Positions 28,327-37,158 of a stretch of 40,927 nt of DNA are shown here, one piece after another (within the stretch, counting starts at the first letter, position 1; every line of letters starts with the position of its first letter). Below the pieces are notes generated by a model. It saw nothing but the letters and a program-made list of their open reading frames with translations, searched no databases and was not told where the DNA came from. A program made the translations under genes and the position numbers. The stretch is from a virus, in the IMG/VR virus record IMGVR_UViG_3300042519_003773, positions 1-40,927 of that record. The stretch is one strand, 5' to 3'.

Positions 28327-28676
28327 GATTCTAATCCATCAAAATCTTCTTCATCATCATCTTCCCCTTCATCTAATTCCATCTCTCCATCATCCCCCTG
28401 CAAGAAAGAAATAGTATCCTCAAAAGAAACTTCTTGCATTTTTTTAGAAATGTTTAACAAATCTTGACTTTTATCAGAATAATGAGCTGAAGCTAATGAT
28501 AAGATTAGATTGCAACAAAAAAGAACCTGTTTTTCATCCATTGATTCCAAAGCGCAATGATTAAGAATATTATGCCAATTAACGAAGGCTACTGTAGATA
28601 TTTTTTCAGCACTATCAGGGAAAACATTCTCTATTATAGACAACATAGTCTCTACATTATTTTTTTCAGTTTCCAT
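28323..28676 (-). CDS. Hypothetical protein with acidic tail
   Basis: 117 residues. Helical body and a strongly acidic C-terminus (DEGEDDDEEDFDGLES). Not recognised. The neighbours (sigma factor, deaminase) suggest a DNA- or transcription-linked protein, but this is inference from position only. Confidence 0.7.
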   Translation of the reverse strand: METEKNNVETMLSIIENVFPDSAEKISTVAFVNWHNILNHCALESMDEKQVLFCCNLILSLASAHYSDKSQDLLNISKKMQEVSFEDTISFLQGDDGEMELDEGEDDDEEDFDGLES

Positions 28677-28679
28677 ATA

Positions 28680-29132
28680 TTAATTAGTTATTCCTTTTAT
28701 AAGTTTCTTTTTAGCTCTGAATTTCATAGACCTTGAACCTGAACCTTTCATCAAGCAATCAAAATGATTAGGACTAAGGTCTTTTAAAGAATTAGAAATA
28801 TCAATACTCTCTAAATCGGAAAAAGATTTATCTTTCTGAGTAGATGTATACTTATAAGATACTTTCTTTCTTTTTATAAAGTTTTGAATTCTATTATTTA
28901 TACAAACAGAACAGAATGTTAAAAATTTAGTTTTGTTTTCAGGGTCAAAAGCATATATAGCGGAGATGATTGCATCATGCGATTCCGATAATAAGTCCTC
29001 TGTATAGCCGAAATTCTTATATTTATTGCAAACAATAGTTTGAGCTAACTTATAAGACTTCTCTAGGATTTCTTTCCCTATTGAATAATCTCCAGTTAAA
29101 CAAAAATTTTTAACTTTTTCTTCTAGAATCAT
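28680..29132 (-). CDS. Short sigma factor (gp55-like), region 2
   Basis: 150 residues. Residues about 45-105 read as sigma70 region 2: EDLLSESHDAIISAIYAF, then FDPENKTKFLTFCSVCINNR (core binding and -10 recognition helices), then IQNFIKRKK. There is no helix-turn-helix region 4. T4 late sigma gp55 has the same limited architecture and relies on a -10-like box. Probably directs late transcription. Overlaps 29129-29695 by 4 nt. Confidence 0.65.
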   Translation of the reverse strand: MILEEKVKNFCLTGDYSIGKEILEKSYKLAQTIVCNKYKNFGYTEDLLSESHDAIISAIYAFDPENKTKFLTFCSVCINNRIQNFIKRKKVSYKYTSTQKDKSFSDLESIDISNSLKDLSPNHFDCLMKGSGSRSMKFRAKKKLIKGITN

Positions 29133-29695
29133 ATTATAGAGAATTCGGAGTTAAATATAGGAATACAACCACAAAATGTTTTTTGATGAAAACGAGATCT
29201 TGCCATAGAGAAACGATTTAAAGCCTCTATCAAAACCTCTTTAGATCCCCTAATCACTTTAGGAAGAATTAATTTAGGATTCTCGGAGAAAAGTCTTTCT
29301 AACCCTTTTAATTGCAACTCATTACAAACTTTTAAAAGGTTCTCCATAAATGGGGCAAATCTAAAATCCTGAACCGTAATATTTTCTTGAACTATTTCGA
29401 ATCCATCTCTAGTCATTTTTAGTTTAGAAATTTCAGATTGCAAATCTGAATGAATACTAATAACTTCCCAATCAATTAATGTAAATTGATCAGCAATTAA
29501 ATTACCAGAAGACAATACAGATAAATAAACATTAAGAGCGTCATCTTGAGGAGCTAAATCTCCGAGATTTACAACTCCATGAGGTATTCCATCAAGAGGC
29601 TTGTAAGATAAAACAGCGATATTTTCATTGGAGCTTTTCAAAAAAGCTCTCAAATTCTCTTCTTTTTGATGAGGATAAAAAGTTGTTAAAAACAT
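29129..29695 (-). CDS. Hypothetical protein
   Basis: 188 residues, mixed alpha/beta, with FAPFMENLLKVCNELQLKG near 113 and a Cys pair near the C-terminus (KTFCGCIP). No family recognised. Between the sigma gene and the annealing protein, with ATGA overlap to the former. Confidence 0.7.
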   Translation of the reverse strand: MFLTTFYPHQKEENLRAFLKSSNENIAVLSYKPLDGIPHGVVNLGDLAPQDDALNVYLSVLSSGNLIADQFTLIDWEVISIHSDLQSEISKLKMTRDGFEIVQENITVQDFRFAPFMENLLKVCNELQLKGLERLFSENPKLILPKVIRGSKEVLIEALNRFSMARSRFHQKTFCGCIPIFNSEFSII

Positions 29696-29707
29696 TTTTT
29701 ACGTACT

Positions 29708-30565
29708 TTAGTTTTTAGAAGAGTTTGCTTTTAATACAGTTATAAAGCTCATTGCAGCAGCAGGATCAATCCTTTCTACTGTTACCCATTTAGGATTCCA
29801 TTCGAAGCCTTCTTTAATAGCATATTCTTTTAAATCATTTATATCTAAAGAATATTTTTCTAAATGCTGGGCAAGCAAAGATTGTATCTTCACAGTTTGA
29901 GCTTCCGCTTTTAAATCATCCTGCTTCATTTCATCTTGACCCAAAGATATAATACCCAAAGAGTGCCTTACAGCTCGAATAAAAGCTCTGTTTTCAGCAA
30001 TAGTATCGAGAAATTTAGAGAACTTCTCATCTGTATTAGAAGGTGAAGCATTGGCTGTAGCAGAGAAAGAGAATCCGTCTGGATTTTCAACATTCGGAAT
30101 CCAATCAATAATAACTGTAGTTGTTACCCCTTCGCTAGGAGAAGTTACTGAGATAGGGTGAACTCGCTTTACTCCTCTTATAGAGGCCAGCTCTCTAAAT
30201 CCTGCCAGCTTAATCACAAGATCTTCTTCAGGAGACTCATCTATCAATCTGTCTACATCTTCCTGATTAAAATCTTCTAATGATACGCCCCTAGCTGCAA
30301 AATTGTACTTGTTAAGCACAACATGCTCTCTTGGAATAAGCTTTCTCCAATCTATAAGACCATTAGATTTTATAGGATATTTAACCCTATTTAGAAGACC
30401 CATTTCATTACGAATAGGTATAAAGTCTTCATTCTTTGGGTCTATAAACTCGATAGGATTATTAACTCCTGTAACAGCAGCAGCTACAGGAACTTTTCGA
30501 GGAGCTGGTTTAGCAGGCTCTTCTTTCGAGTCTTTAATATCAGAATTTTTATTAGATTTTAACAT
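29708..30565 (-). CDS. Putative ssDNA-annealing recombination protein (Rad52/Erf/RecT-like)
   Basis: 285 residues. Basic/Pro-rich first 30 residues, then IDWRKLIPREHVVLNKYNF near 71, DLVIKLAGFRELASIRG near 115 and TTVIIDWIPN. The key block is ATANASPSN...FLDTIAENRAFIRAVRHSLG near 165-203, similar to the A-E-N/T-R-A-x-x-R-A-x-R helix of phage annealing proteins. Such proteins bind ssDNA and promote strand annealing in replication-linked recombination. Placement beside replication genes fits. The similarity is limited to one block. Confidence 0.45.
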   Translation of the reverse strand: MLKSNKNSDIKDSKEEPAKPAPRKVPVAAAVTGVNNPIEFIDPKNEDFIPIRNEMGLLNRVKYPIKSNGLIDWRKLIPREHVVLNKYNFAARGVSLEDFNQEDVDRLIDESPEEDLVIKLAGFRELASIRGVKRVHPISVTSPSEGVTTTVIIDWIPNVENPDGFSFSATANASPSNTDEKFSKFLDTIAENRAFIRAVRHSLGIISLGQDEMKQDDLKAEAQTVKIQSLLAQHLEKYSLDINDLKEYAIKEGFEWNPKWVTVERIDPAAAMSFITVLKANSSKN

Positions 30566-30570
30566 ATACT

Positions 30571-30891
30571 TTACTGAAGTCTGCTGTAAATTTTTATAAC
30601 ATTCTGAATGTCTTCGAAAGAGGTATCTGGGCTATCATTAAATTCTGCAACAAACAAATTTTTTCCAGTATACATTTCTATAGCTTTAGAAAGCTTTGAA
30701 ATTATTTTAGAACGAGATTGAGACTCTGGTTCAGTAAAATATGTAACCGCTCCATATAAAGAAAAACAAATTGGCTCTTTAACATCCTCCTTCCACTTCC
30801 TTACGAAGGAGAAATTAGAGCCATCTTTATTTAAAGCTCTACCATTTTGCATCCATCTATTTTTATTAGTAAATATTTTATTGAGATTCAT
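30571..30891 (-). CDS. DUF6197-like protein
   Basis: 106 residues. NRWMQNGRALNKDGSN at the N-terminus, CFSLYGAVTYF near 42, and FNDSPDTSFEDIQNVI near 84. These match the DUF6197 pattern (w.qg....d..G, C..GAi, wND.p....dv...l). Small phage/actinobacterial family, function unknown. Overlaps 30878 by 14 nt. Confidence 0.65.
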   Translation of the reverse strand: MNLNKIFTNKNRWMQNGRALNKDGSNFSFVRKWKEDVKEPICFSLYGAVTYFTEPESQSRSKIISKLSKAIEMYTGKNLFVAEFNDSPDTSFEDIQNVIKIYSRLQ

Positions 30892-32026
30892 TTTTAAATA
30901 TTAAGGTATAATCTTTATTTTCTAGGAAATCTTTATCATTTATAAAACTTTCATCAAGTTTTACGACAGAAGAAGTAAGCTCTAAATCGTTTTTATAATG
31001 ATAAATAGAAGCATATGTTTTATTGTTGCCTATATAAACTCGATTACATTTAAAGAATGTATCTCTAGTTTCTAATATGTCAAGAGGTTTTTCTTTTATT
31101 TTTTTGTAAACAGTGCATATGCCTAAACATTTAAATCTTGCCTCATTTAAAGCTTCTTCATCTTCACAAATAATACCTATATTGATTAATTTAGATATAC
31201 ATTCTTTAATAAAATTAATATCTATATCTTTATCGCAAAAATAAATAATACTTTTTATATTAGCTACATTAAGATTACTTAAATCGAAAGATGTCTTTGT
31301 GGTTATATCAACTTTAGAGACTTTTGTAGCATAAGGTAAATATTGTATATTGTTGCAAATATCTAACCTGTAATTAAAAACATTATCAATCAATTCTCTA
31401 GGAAAACTTTTATCAGGAATGAAATTTAAAAATCTCGGACCATATTTATCCCCTATGTACAATGTCTTATAATTTACAGTGCTATCTATATCTAATTTTT
31501 GCAAAATAGCTTTAGCTACAATTTCAGGTTTTATATGATTGATATTTTTAGGCCACTCATCTTGTTTATAATTCCATTTCGCAGTTTTTAATTCAGATCC
31601 TATATATAAAACTTTATCGAAATCAGGTTTTATCATCTTACTTGGAAAATTACTCCCCAATAAAATCAAATCTTTTTTATAAACCCTACATAATTTAGCT
31701 GTTAAAATATTAGACGTAATACAAAGTTTACTATTTTTTATCAAATAAGCTAACTGCCTTATAGTCAGTTGACTTCTGAGGTCTATAGAATTAGGAACTA
31801 AAGGATCACTTAAATCTCCCACTTGAACTACTTCAATATTCAATAGACTTAACTCTTTTGAAATAATAGAAAGAACCTCTGGAGAATAATCGTAAATTTG
31901 GGATTTCTTCTCAGAGCCAGTTTGATAAATAATATATTTTTTAGGAACTGGAAAAAAATTTTCTGGAAAATTCTCTTCTTTCTTTAATTCATCTAAACCA
32001 CAATGTTGAAATATTTTCTTTAACAT
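30878..32026 (-). CDS. Glycosyltransferase family 9-like C-terminal half plus extra domain
   Basis: 382 residues. IDLRSQLTIRQLAYLIKNSK (about 81-100) then LCRVYKKDLILLGSNFPS match the C-terminal Rossmann half of GT9 (ADP-heptose-type) transferases; the DLxGxxSxxxLxxLI helix is clear. The N-terminal half of GT9 is not here but at the 3' end of the upstream gene, which stops 1 nt before this start. From residue 190 an additional alpha/beta domain of about 190 residues is unrecognised. It may work as a two-subunit enzyme with 32028-33707, or be the second part of a frameshifted gene. Confidence 0.6.
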   Translation of the reverse strand: MLKKIFQHCGLDELKKEENFPENFFPVPKKYIIYQTGSEKKSQIYDYSPEVLSIISKELSLLNIEVVQVGDLSDPLVPNSIDLRSQLTIRQLAYLIKNSKLCITSNILTAKLCRVYKKDLILLGSNFPSKMIKPDFDKVLYIGSELKTAKWNYKQDEWPKNINHIKPEIVAKAILQKLDIDSTVNYKTLYIGDKYGPRFLNFIPDKSFPRELIDNVFNYRLDICNNIQYLPYATKVSKVDITTKTSFDLSNLNVANIKSIIYFCDKDIDINFIKECISKLINIGIICEDEEALNEARFKCLGICTVYKKIKEKPLDILETRDTFFKCNRVYIGNNKTYASIYHYKNDLELTSSVVKLDESFINDKDFLENKDYTLIFKNESQ

Positions 32027-32027
32027 A

Positions 32028-33707
32028 TTAAAAATTATTTTTTATAAAATCTGTGCAAGTCCTTGCTATTTTTGGATGAAATGCCATATCGAAGAAACCT
32101 TTATGATCCTCTATACCTTCCATCGCAAAAATATCATCTAAAGCCGGACTATAAGGAATAGTTTTCTTTATAAAATCTAAATGCTCAAACATTAATGGAA
32201 ATAAAGTCGAAACATAATAATCCCATTCTGATTTTGGATATTTAAATTCTAATTCTTCTAAAACAGCGATAGAATCTACACAGTCCCCAAGATTGCCGTC
32301 TTCGACATACAGAATTCTTTTTTTACCATTTTTAGTATCTATAAGGTCTTCTATAGAAACAGTTTTCTCATCTTTATCTTTAGAGAAAGAAAAATCATAA
32401 TCTGTAAAAGGAAGATCATCTAAAAACTTTTCTATTTTAGCGCAAATTTTATCACCATCAAAATTTTCTAAAGCCCATTTTCTTAAAGCTAATCCTTTTT
32501 CATATCTTTCTGTTTTTGTTAAAGAAGTAATCTTCTCCATAAACTCTACTATAGAAGAAGGCAAAACTTGAGCTTTATCAAATTGAGAACCGTGCTCTCT
32601 ATATAAACTAAAATCAAGAGGAAAGACTTCAGGATTTACTGTAAAATTTGTTCCATAAGCATAATTAGTGGTAGCTGTTGGCAGTCCGCAAAACAAAGCT
32701 TCTAAAACTGGCATTTCAAATCCGCCGCTAGTAGCTGGATGTATATAAGCATCGCATATATTGTATAATCCACATAATTCTTTCTCTTCTACACCTACAG
32801 ATACATTTGTAGTATTAACTCTTTTTTCCGATTTACAATTTTGACAATTCATTTCCTGACCAAAGAAAGGCTTAACAGTTACGTCCTTACAAGAAGAACA
32901 TACATAAGTAGTTAATACATCATCTCTTTTAACTCCGAACCTTTCTAAGAATTCAGGAATACGCCAGCCTTCTGACCAATTTGTATGTAAAAATAATTTA
33001 CAATCAATTTCTGGATGCTTTAATTTAAAAATAGAAAAAGCTTCTATAAGTGTGCCTACTAGTTTTCTGAGCTGATTTCTAAAAACAAATCCAAAAATAA
33101 AAGTTTTATCTGATATTCCAAACTTTCTTCTTACTTCTTTCTTTTGATTCTCTGAAAAAATTATGAAATCACTATGATCAATAAGAGCTGGCATATACTC
33201 TGACTCTATACCTTGTTCAGCAAGAGCGTCTTTAGCAAATTGAGCCTTTACCCAAAGATTTCCAAATTTATCTTTTTGCTCTTTAAAAACTTTTAATAAA
33301 GGCAAAGAATCAACAGGCGTCCAAAAAACATGAGGAAATTTATTGATCCAAGGTTTATCGAAGTATGGCATCCCCCATATATCTTCTAACATAATTAGAG
33401 CATCAGGCTTTTCTGTCTCTAATACTCTATTCATATTATACTCTCCATATTGAATAGCTTGCATTTTAGATGGGTCATTCCGAAACTGATCTATTTCCCT
33501 TGGATTGTCAGGCATAGCTCCATAGCATTTCCAAGGCATAGATTTACATACATCATGACTCCAGTTAAATGCTCCAGCGGCATATTCTACTAAATCATAT
33601 TTCCCAGTCTTAAAAAGATATGACAACAAGAATTTCATATGCCTTCCAAAACCTGTATTTGCTAAACAAGAATTAGAGTGTAATACAATTTTTTTCTTTC
33701 TTTCCAT
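32028..33707 (-). CDS. Glycosyltransferase family 4 with zinc-knuckle insert, plus GT9 N-terminal half
   Basis: 559 residues. N-terminal NTGFGRHMKFLLSYL for the acceptor half, FGFVFRNQLRKLVGTLIEAF (about 206-225) and GGFEMPVLEALFCGLPTA (328-345, the E-x7-E motif) for the nucleotide-sugar half. Between these lies an insert with C270, C273, C288 and C291 as a zinc knuckle, unusual for GT4. From residue 461, RILYVEDGNLGDCVDSIAVL restarts as the N-terminal Rossmann half of a GT9 transferase and runs to the stop. So one chain holds a whole GT4 and half a GT9. Confidence 0.7.
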   Translation of the reverse strand: MERKKKIVLHSNSCLANTGFGRHMKFLLSYLFKTGKYDLVEYAAGAFNWSHDVCKSMPWKCYGAMPDNPREIDQFRNDPSKMQAIQYGEYNMNRVLETEKPDALIMLEDIWGMPYFDKPWINKFPHVFWTPVDSLPLLKVFKEQKDKFGNLWVKAQFAKDALAEQGIESEYMPALIDHSDFIIFSENQKKEVRRKFGISDKTFIFGFVFRNQLRKLVGTLIEAFSIFKLKHPEIDCKLFLHTNWSEGWRIPEFLERFGVKRDDVLTTYVCSSCKDVTVKPFFGQEMNCQNCKSEKRVNTTNVSVGVEEKELCGLYNICDAYIHPATSGGFEMPVLEALFCGLPTATTNYAYGTNFTVNPEVFPLDFSLYREHGSQFDKAQVLPSSIVEFMEKITSLTKTERYEKGLALRKWALENFDGDKICAKIEKFLDDLPFTDYDFSFSKDKDEKTVSIEDLIDTKNGKKRILYVEDGNLGDCVDSIAVLEELEFKYPKSEWDYYVSTLFPLMFEHLDFIKKTIPYSPALDDIFAMEGIEDHKGFFDMAFHPKIARTCTDFIKNNF

Positions 33708-33729
33708 TTGATTTGTTTTTTAAAATATA

Positions 33730-33768
33730 TAATAAAAAAGGCCGCTCGCTTATAAAGCGAGAAGCCTT
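33730..33768 (-). terminator. Rho-independent terminator after the SSB-like gene
   Basis: Minus-strand hairpin with CTCGCTT/AAGCGAG (33745-33761), extended by a GGC/GCC clamp, then TTTTTT and further T/A bases. It separates the replisome operon from the glycosyltransferase genes. Confidence 0.85.
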
Positions 33769-33788
33769 AGTTCAACTTTCAATTAAAG

Positions 33789-34439
33789 TTAAAATGGGAT
33801 TTCATCTTCCTCTACACTTTCAGAGAATTTATCTTCTTCCCAATCAGAGGACGTAGATTTAACATTTGTCAAAGGATATGTAGCAGAGCTTGGATTAGAA
33901 AGACTTGATTTAATCTTTTCGTTAAGAACTTTAATCTGCGCGACAAAGAACTGGTCAATTTTATCGAAATCTCGAATAGTCTTACCCTTAAAAGTAATTT
34001 CTTCTGGAGATGGCAACTCAGAGGACTCAAACTTCCAAGTAACCTTGCTATCATTTTGAGTTACATAATACGAATCATATCCAGTCTTTGAAAGATAATA
34101 TCGAATTGATATATTATCGAAACTTTCTAGATTAAAAAAAGAATTCAACAAACTTCTACTCGCAATATTCATGCGAAAAGGAATAAGATAACTCTCGTCG
34201 CCATCTTTGATGAAAGCTTTAACTCGGAAATATTTATCTCCCTTATATTCCTCTTCCACAGCTTCAATTTTAAATAGAGATCCAGATATGCTATTGATGG
34301 AATTGTCTTCAGAAGGAACCCACTTGTCTCCTTCTTTCGAAGAGATTTCGAAAAATGGCCTTACATTCTCTCCATTAATTTTTGAAACCGGCTTAAGGAT
34401 TAAAAGCTTGCCACTTTTTTCATTTTTGTTTTGTAACAT
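33789..34439 (-). CDS. Single-stranded DNA-binding-like protein with acidic tip
   Basis: 216 residues. A beta-rich N-terminal half (GKLLILKPVSKIN, FRVKAFIKDGDESYLIPFRM) fits an OB-like core, and a disordered Ser/Asp stretch leads to SVEEDEIPF. That DEIPF end is the SSB tail type that docks replication and repair partners. Located in the replisome operon with the DNA polymerase. The OB fold itself is inferred; no standard SSB motif was seen. A GNRA-type hairpin lies in its leader. Confidence 0.6.
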   Translation of the reverse strand: MLQNKNEKSGKLLILKPVSKINGENVRPFFEISSKEGDKWVPSEDNSINSISGSLFKIEAVEEEYKGDKYFRVKAFIKDGDESYLIPFRMNIASRSLLNSFFNLESFDNISIRYYLSKTGYDSYYVTQNDSKVTWKFESSELPSPEEITFKGKTIRDFDKIDQFFVAQIKVLNEKIKSSLSNPSSATYPLTNVKSTSSDWEEDKFSESVEEDEIPF

Positions 34440-34477
34440 TCGATTGTTTTTTTATTTGGTTTTTGTTTTTTCGGAAA

Positions 34478-34491
34478 GAGGTTTTCACCTC
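34478..34491 (-). promoter_or_regulatory. GAAA-tetraloop hairpin in the SSB leader
   Basis: Minus-strand GAGGT-GAAA-ACCTC, 39 nt before the 34439 ATG, in a long A-rich leader. A TATAAT box is at 34515-34520. T4 gp32 represses its own mRNA by binding its leader; this hairpin could serve a similar purpose, but no more than position supports it. Confidence 0.4.
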
Positions 34492-34552
34492 AAAATTTTG
34501 TATACTATAATTACATTATAGATTCGAAAATGTTTCTTAAATTTCTATTTTT

Positions 34553-34951
34553 TTAGTTGCCATCATGCTCTGGCTGATCAGGTATAAAATCTTCGTCTTC
34601 GTCTTCTTGCTTTTCCCCGCCTTTTAGCAAATCAAGGAAAGTTTTGACAGCCATAGTTGCAAAATTAATTCTATCTTGCTCTGGTGCGAAAGAAACATAC
34701 GAACTAAGGACTAACTGAAGAATAGATCCTACGAATTCATAATTGAAAGGATGATCATCTACAGAATCAAAACTAGCAATTTTATATTTCAGTTCTTCTC
34801 CATCTTTATTTTCTACGATATCTTTTAAAATTATTCGAAACAATACACTAGGATTACTTTCGCCTACTGTTTCATCTACAGACGCTTCTGACTGTAGTTC
34901 TTCAAAATCTGCATCTTTTATTTCTGAATTTTCGTTTTTATTAATTTTCAT
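34553..34951 (-). CDS. Hypothetical acidic protein in the replisome operon
   Basis: 132 residues, acidic N- and C-termini (EDEDEDFIPDQPEHDGN), hydrophobic middle helix (FVGSILQLVLSSYVSF). Not recognised. Between the SSB-like gene and the polymerase C-terminal gene; 1 nt gap to the latter. Confidence 0.7.
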   Translation of the reverse strand: MKINKNENSEIKDADFEELQSEASVDETVGESNPSVLFRIILKDIVENKDGEELKYKIASFDSVDDHPFNYEFVGSILQLVLSSYVSFAPEQDRINFATMAVKTFLDLLKGGEKQEDEDEDFIPDQPEHDGN

Positions 34952-34952
34952 T

Positions 34953-36125
34953 TTATTCTATGTTTTTTAGTTCTGAGAGTTTTGTATAAGCTTTATGATT
35001 TTGGACTTCCATCTTATTTATCCAAAAAATATCATCGCCTTTTGTCCCCTTTATATACAATATATCTTCCTCTTTTGGCTCTTCATTATTTTCTAAATAT
35101 TGAGCTAATTTGTCACCTAACAACATTGCATATTTAGTTCCTGTTTCATCAAAGATTTTCATCTTTAGATACCTATTACCATTCTTACTTTTGCCTGAAA
35201 GAGTATCTTTTACAATACAAATAAGTTCAAAATTGCCTTTAACAGGAACATACTGATCTATCTCATCTATATTACGAATGTCAATATTAAAATCTCCAAA
35301 AACCATTTTCATGGTAGTAGAATAAGAAAATCCTAAAAGCATTCTTTCGTAGAAGAATGATGCCAAGAGTTCATTACGACTATTGAGATTATATATTTTG
35401 AAATATCCTACAGAATTTTTACGAATAGTTTCTAAACGAGACTCTTTAGTAAACTTTTTACCATTCGAATCTATCCAATTCAAATAATCTTTAAGCATTA
35501 TAATTAGATCAGAATTATATTTGCCTTCATTGTTTATACAAAATATCTTTTCTTTAGGAGTCAATAGGTTCCAGAGCTGAGCTTCCAAAACCTTCTTAGA
35601 TCTATCCTTAACTGTATGACCTAAGGCCCCACTCTGGATCAGAGAAGAGAGAATACCTATCCCAAGTTTAGCGTCTTTAGCAGAATTATACAATTTAAAA
35701 TCAGAATCTATATCAGAAGATATGAAACTCCTAAGCTTATCTATACTTTTATCTGATATACCTTTTATCTCTCCTAGTCCGAATCTAATATTCTTTCCTT
35801 CAATAGAAAAACCTAATCCGCTTTTAGCTATATTTGGGGGCATAAGTTCAATCCCAAAATGGGGCAACTCATGTTGGATAAGCTGAAACTGCTCTAAGAA
35901 ATCACCTCTAGTAGAAGCTATCTTAAGACAAGCAAGAAAGAACTGTTGTGGATATTTATGCTTTAGATAAACTGTTGAGGCTGCGATACTTGCATAACTA
36001 AAAGAATGGGAATTAGATACAACTATATCATCAGCATAAAAATTATGATTTTCACTATCCACCTCTAAATCTATAGAATCTTGTAATCCTATATGTTTTA
36101 TATATTTAATTTTATTTGCTGTCAT
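34953..36125 (-). CDS. dnaE: DNA polymerase III alpha, C-terminal fragment with IntC
   Basis: 390 residues. Residues 1-38 are a C-intein ending EVDSENHNFYADDIVVSN (block F SENHNFY, block G VVSN). The extein starts at Ser39 with SHSFSYASIAASTVYLKHKYP, matching the FNKSHSaAYA segment that follows the polymerase fingers. Next come finger/HhH parts (LGIGILSSLIQSGALG) and an OB-fold near 290-375 (FELICIVKDTLSGKSKNGNR). No tau-binding domain follows. Splicing would join it to the fragment at 37159-38946. Gene start overlaps the endonuclease stop as ATGA. Confidence 0.9.
   Translation of the reverse strand: MTANKIKYIKHIGLQDSIDLEVDSENHNFYADDIVVSNSHSFSYASIAASTVYLKHKYPQQFFLACLKIASTRGDFLEQFQLIQHELPHFGIELMPPNIAKSGLGFSIEGKNIRFGLGEIKGISDKSIDKLRSFISSDIDSDFKLYNSAKDAKLGIGILSSLIQSGALGHTVKDRSKKVLEAQLWNLLTPKEKIFCINNEGKYNSDLIIMLKDYLNWIDSNGKKFTKESRLETIRKNSVGYFKIYNLNSRNELLASFFYERMLLGFSYSTTMKMVFGDFNIDIRNIDEIDQYVPVKGNFELICIVKDTLSGKSKNGNRYLKMKIFDETGTKYAMLLGDKLAQYLENNEEPKEEDILYIKGTKGDDIFWINKMEVQNHKAYTKLSELKNIE
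36012..36125 (-). other. C-terminal split-intein domain (IntC)
   Basis: 38 codons. Conserved block F (SENHNFYADD) and terminal VVSN, followed by Ser+1 of the extein. Asn at the end is the cyclising residue. The penultimate position is Ser instead of the usual His. The length suits natural split inteins such as the gp41-1 class, which also use Ser+1. Confidence 0.85.
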
Positions 36126-37132
36126 TTTTTAATCTCTTTTATATAATTATCCCTTATTTCTTTTGCATCAGATTGAGAGTTAGCACATCCGATATATTTA
36201 CCCCTAAAATAACACACCCATCTATTAACACGTTTGCTGATATCCAAACAGACACCGATATAGTTAGATGTTTTTTTGATCGTTTTCAAATTGGCTTGTT
36301 GACTTTTAATGAATTTTCTTTCATATCCTATTTTATCATTTTCATAATTTTTATATATAAACTCAAAAAATTTTATACATCCATTTACATTTCCAATATT
36401 GACTGTGCTTCCTTTACCCAATTTACTTCGGGTCTTATAGATAGAACACCTTATGCCTAATTCTTCACAAAGAATTTCAAAAAATTTCCAGTCTTGATCA
36501 ATATTAGAAGATAATTGAATCTTAACAGATGGAGATTTTCCATTTTCATTCATTTTAAATACGAAACAACCGTCCCCATCGAAATACCCTCTCCACCAAT
36601 AATGCTTTAGATGATCAGGGATTAAATTTAAAATCTTAAATGGAGAACTCTTAGATTTTATTTCATAATCATTTTCTACCAAGAAATTTGAGATATATTT
36701 ATCGGATAAGTAAAACATAACGCAAGGTTTCCCACTAATAACTTGACCCTTATATACTCTTTGTAAAGCTTTTTTTTCATACGTTTTCCATTTAAAATCT
36801 CCCCATTTATCCAAAACTTTTTTTAAATAACTTGAATCAGACTTTGTGACTGTAACACTTATAAGATAAGACTTTTTAGAAGCTTTACTTACAGATCCAT
36901 CTGCCCACAAAAATCCTAATGTATAAACAATTTCAGGAGTCCATAAATTTATATAATCATTTATATCGCATTTATAATCTTTATTACTTTTTATTTTATT
37001 TTTTAATACGAATGATTCTATTTGAGATGTTGTTTTATTTAATTTTTTACGACAATAACCAACCCCAAAAATTGGAAAATATTTTTTTATAAACTCCCCT
37101 TCCTCATCATTAATTTTGTATTTATATGGCAT
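36122..37132 (-). CDS. Freestanding LAGLIDADG homing endonuclease with AP2-like domain
   Basis: 336 residues. The two LAGLIDADG helices are LGFLWADGS (near 73) and WWRGYFDGDGCF (near 177), a monomeric two-motif enzyme. The last 50 residues (SNYIGVCLDISKRVNRWVCY, then FRGKYIGCANSQSDAKEIRD) form an AP2/ERF-type DNA-binding domain. It lies between the two halves of the split polymerase gene, same strand, overlapping IntC by 4 nt. It probably cleaves an intein-less dnaE and spreads the split-intein arrangement. Confidence 0.85.
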   Translation of the reverse strand: MPYKYKINDEEGEFIKKYFPIFGVGYCRKKLNKTTSQIESFVLKNKIKSNKDYKCDINDYINLWTPEIVYTLGFLWADGSVSKASKKSYLISVTVTKSDSSYLKKVLDKWGDFKWKTYEKKALQRVYKGQVISGKPCVMFYLSDKYISNFLVENDYEIKSKSSPFKILNLIPDHLKHYWWRGYFDGDGCFVFKMNENGKSPSVKIQLSSNIDQDWKFFEILCEELGIRCSIYKTRSKLGKGSTVNIGNVNGCIKFFEFIYKNYENDKIGYERKFIKSQQANLKTIKKTSNYIGVCLDISKRVNRWVCYFRGKYIGCANSQSDAKEIRDNYIKEIKK

Positions 37133-37158
37133 ATATTATACATATACACTAAATATAG

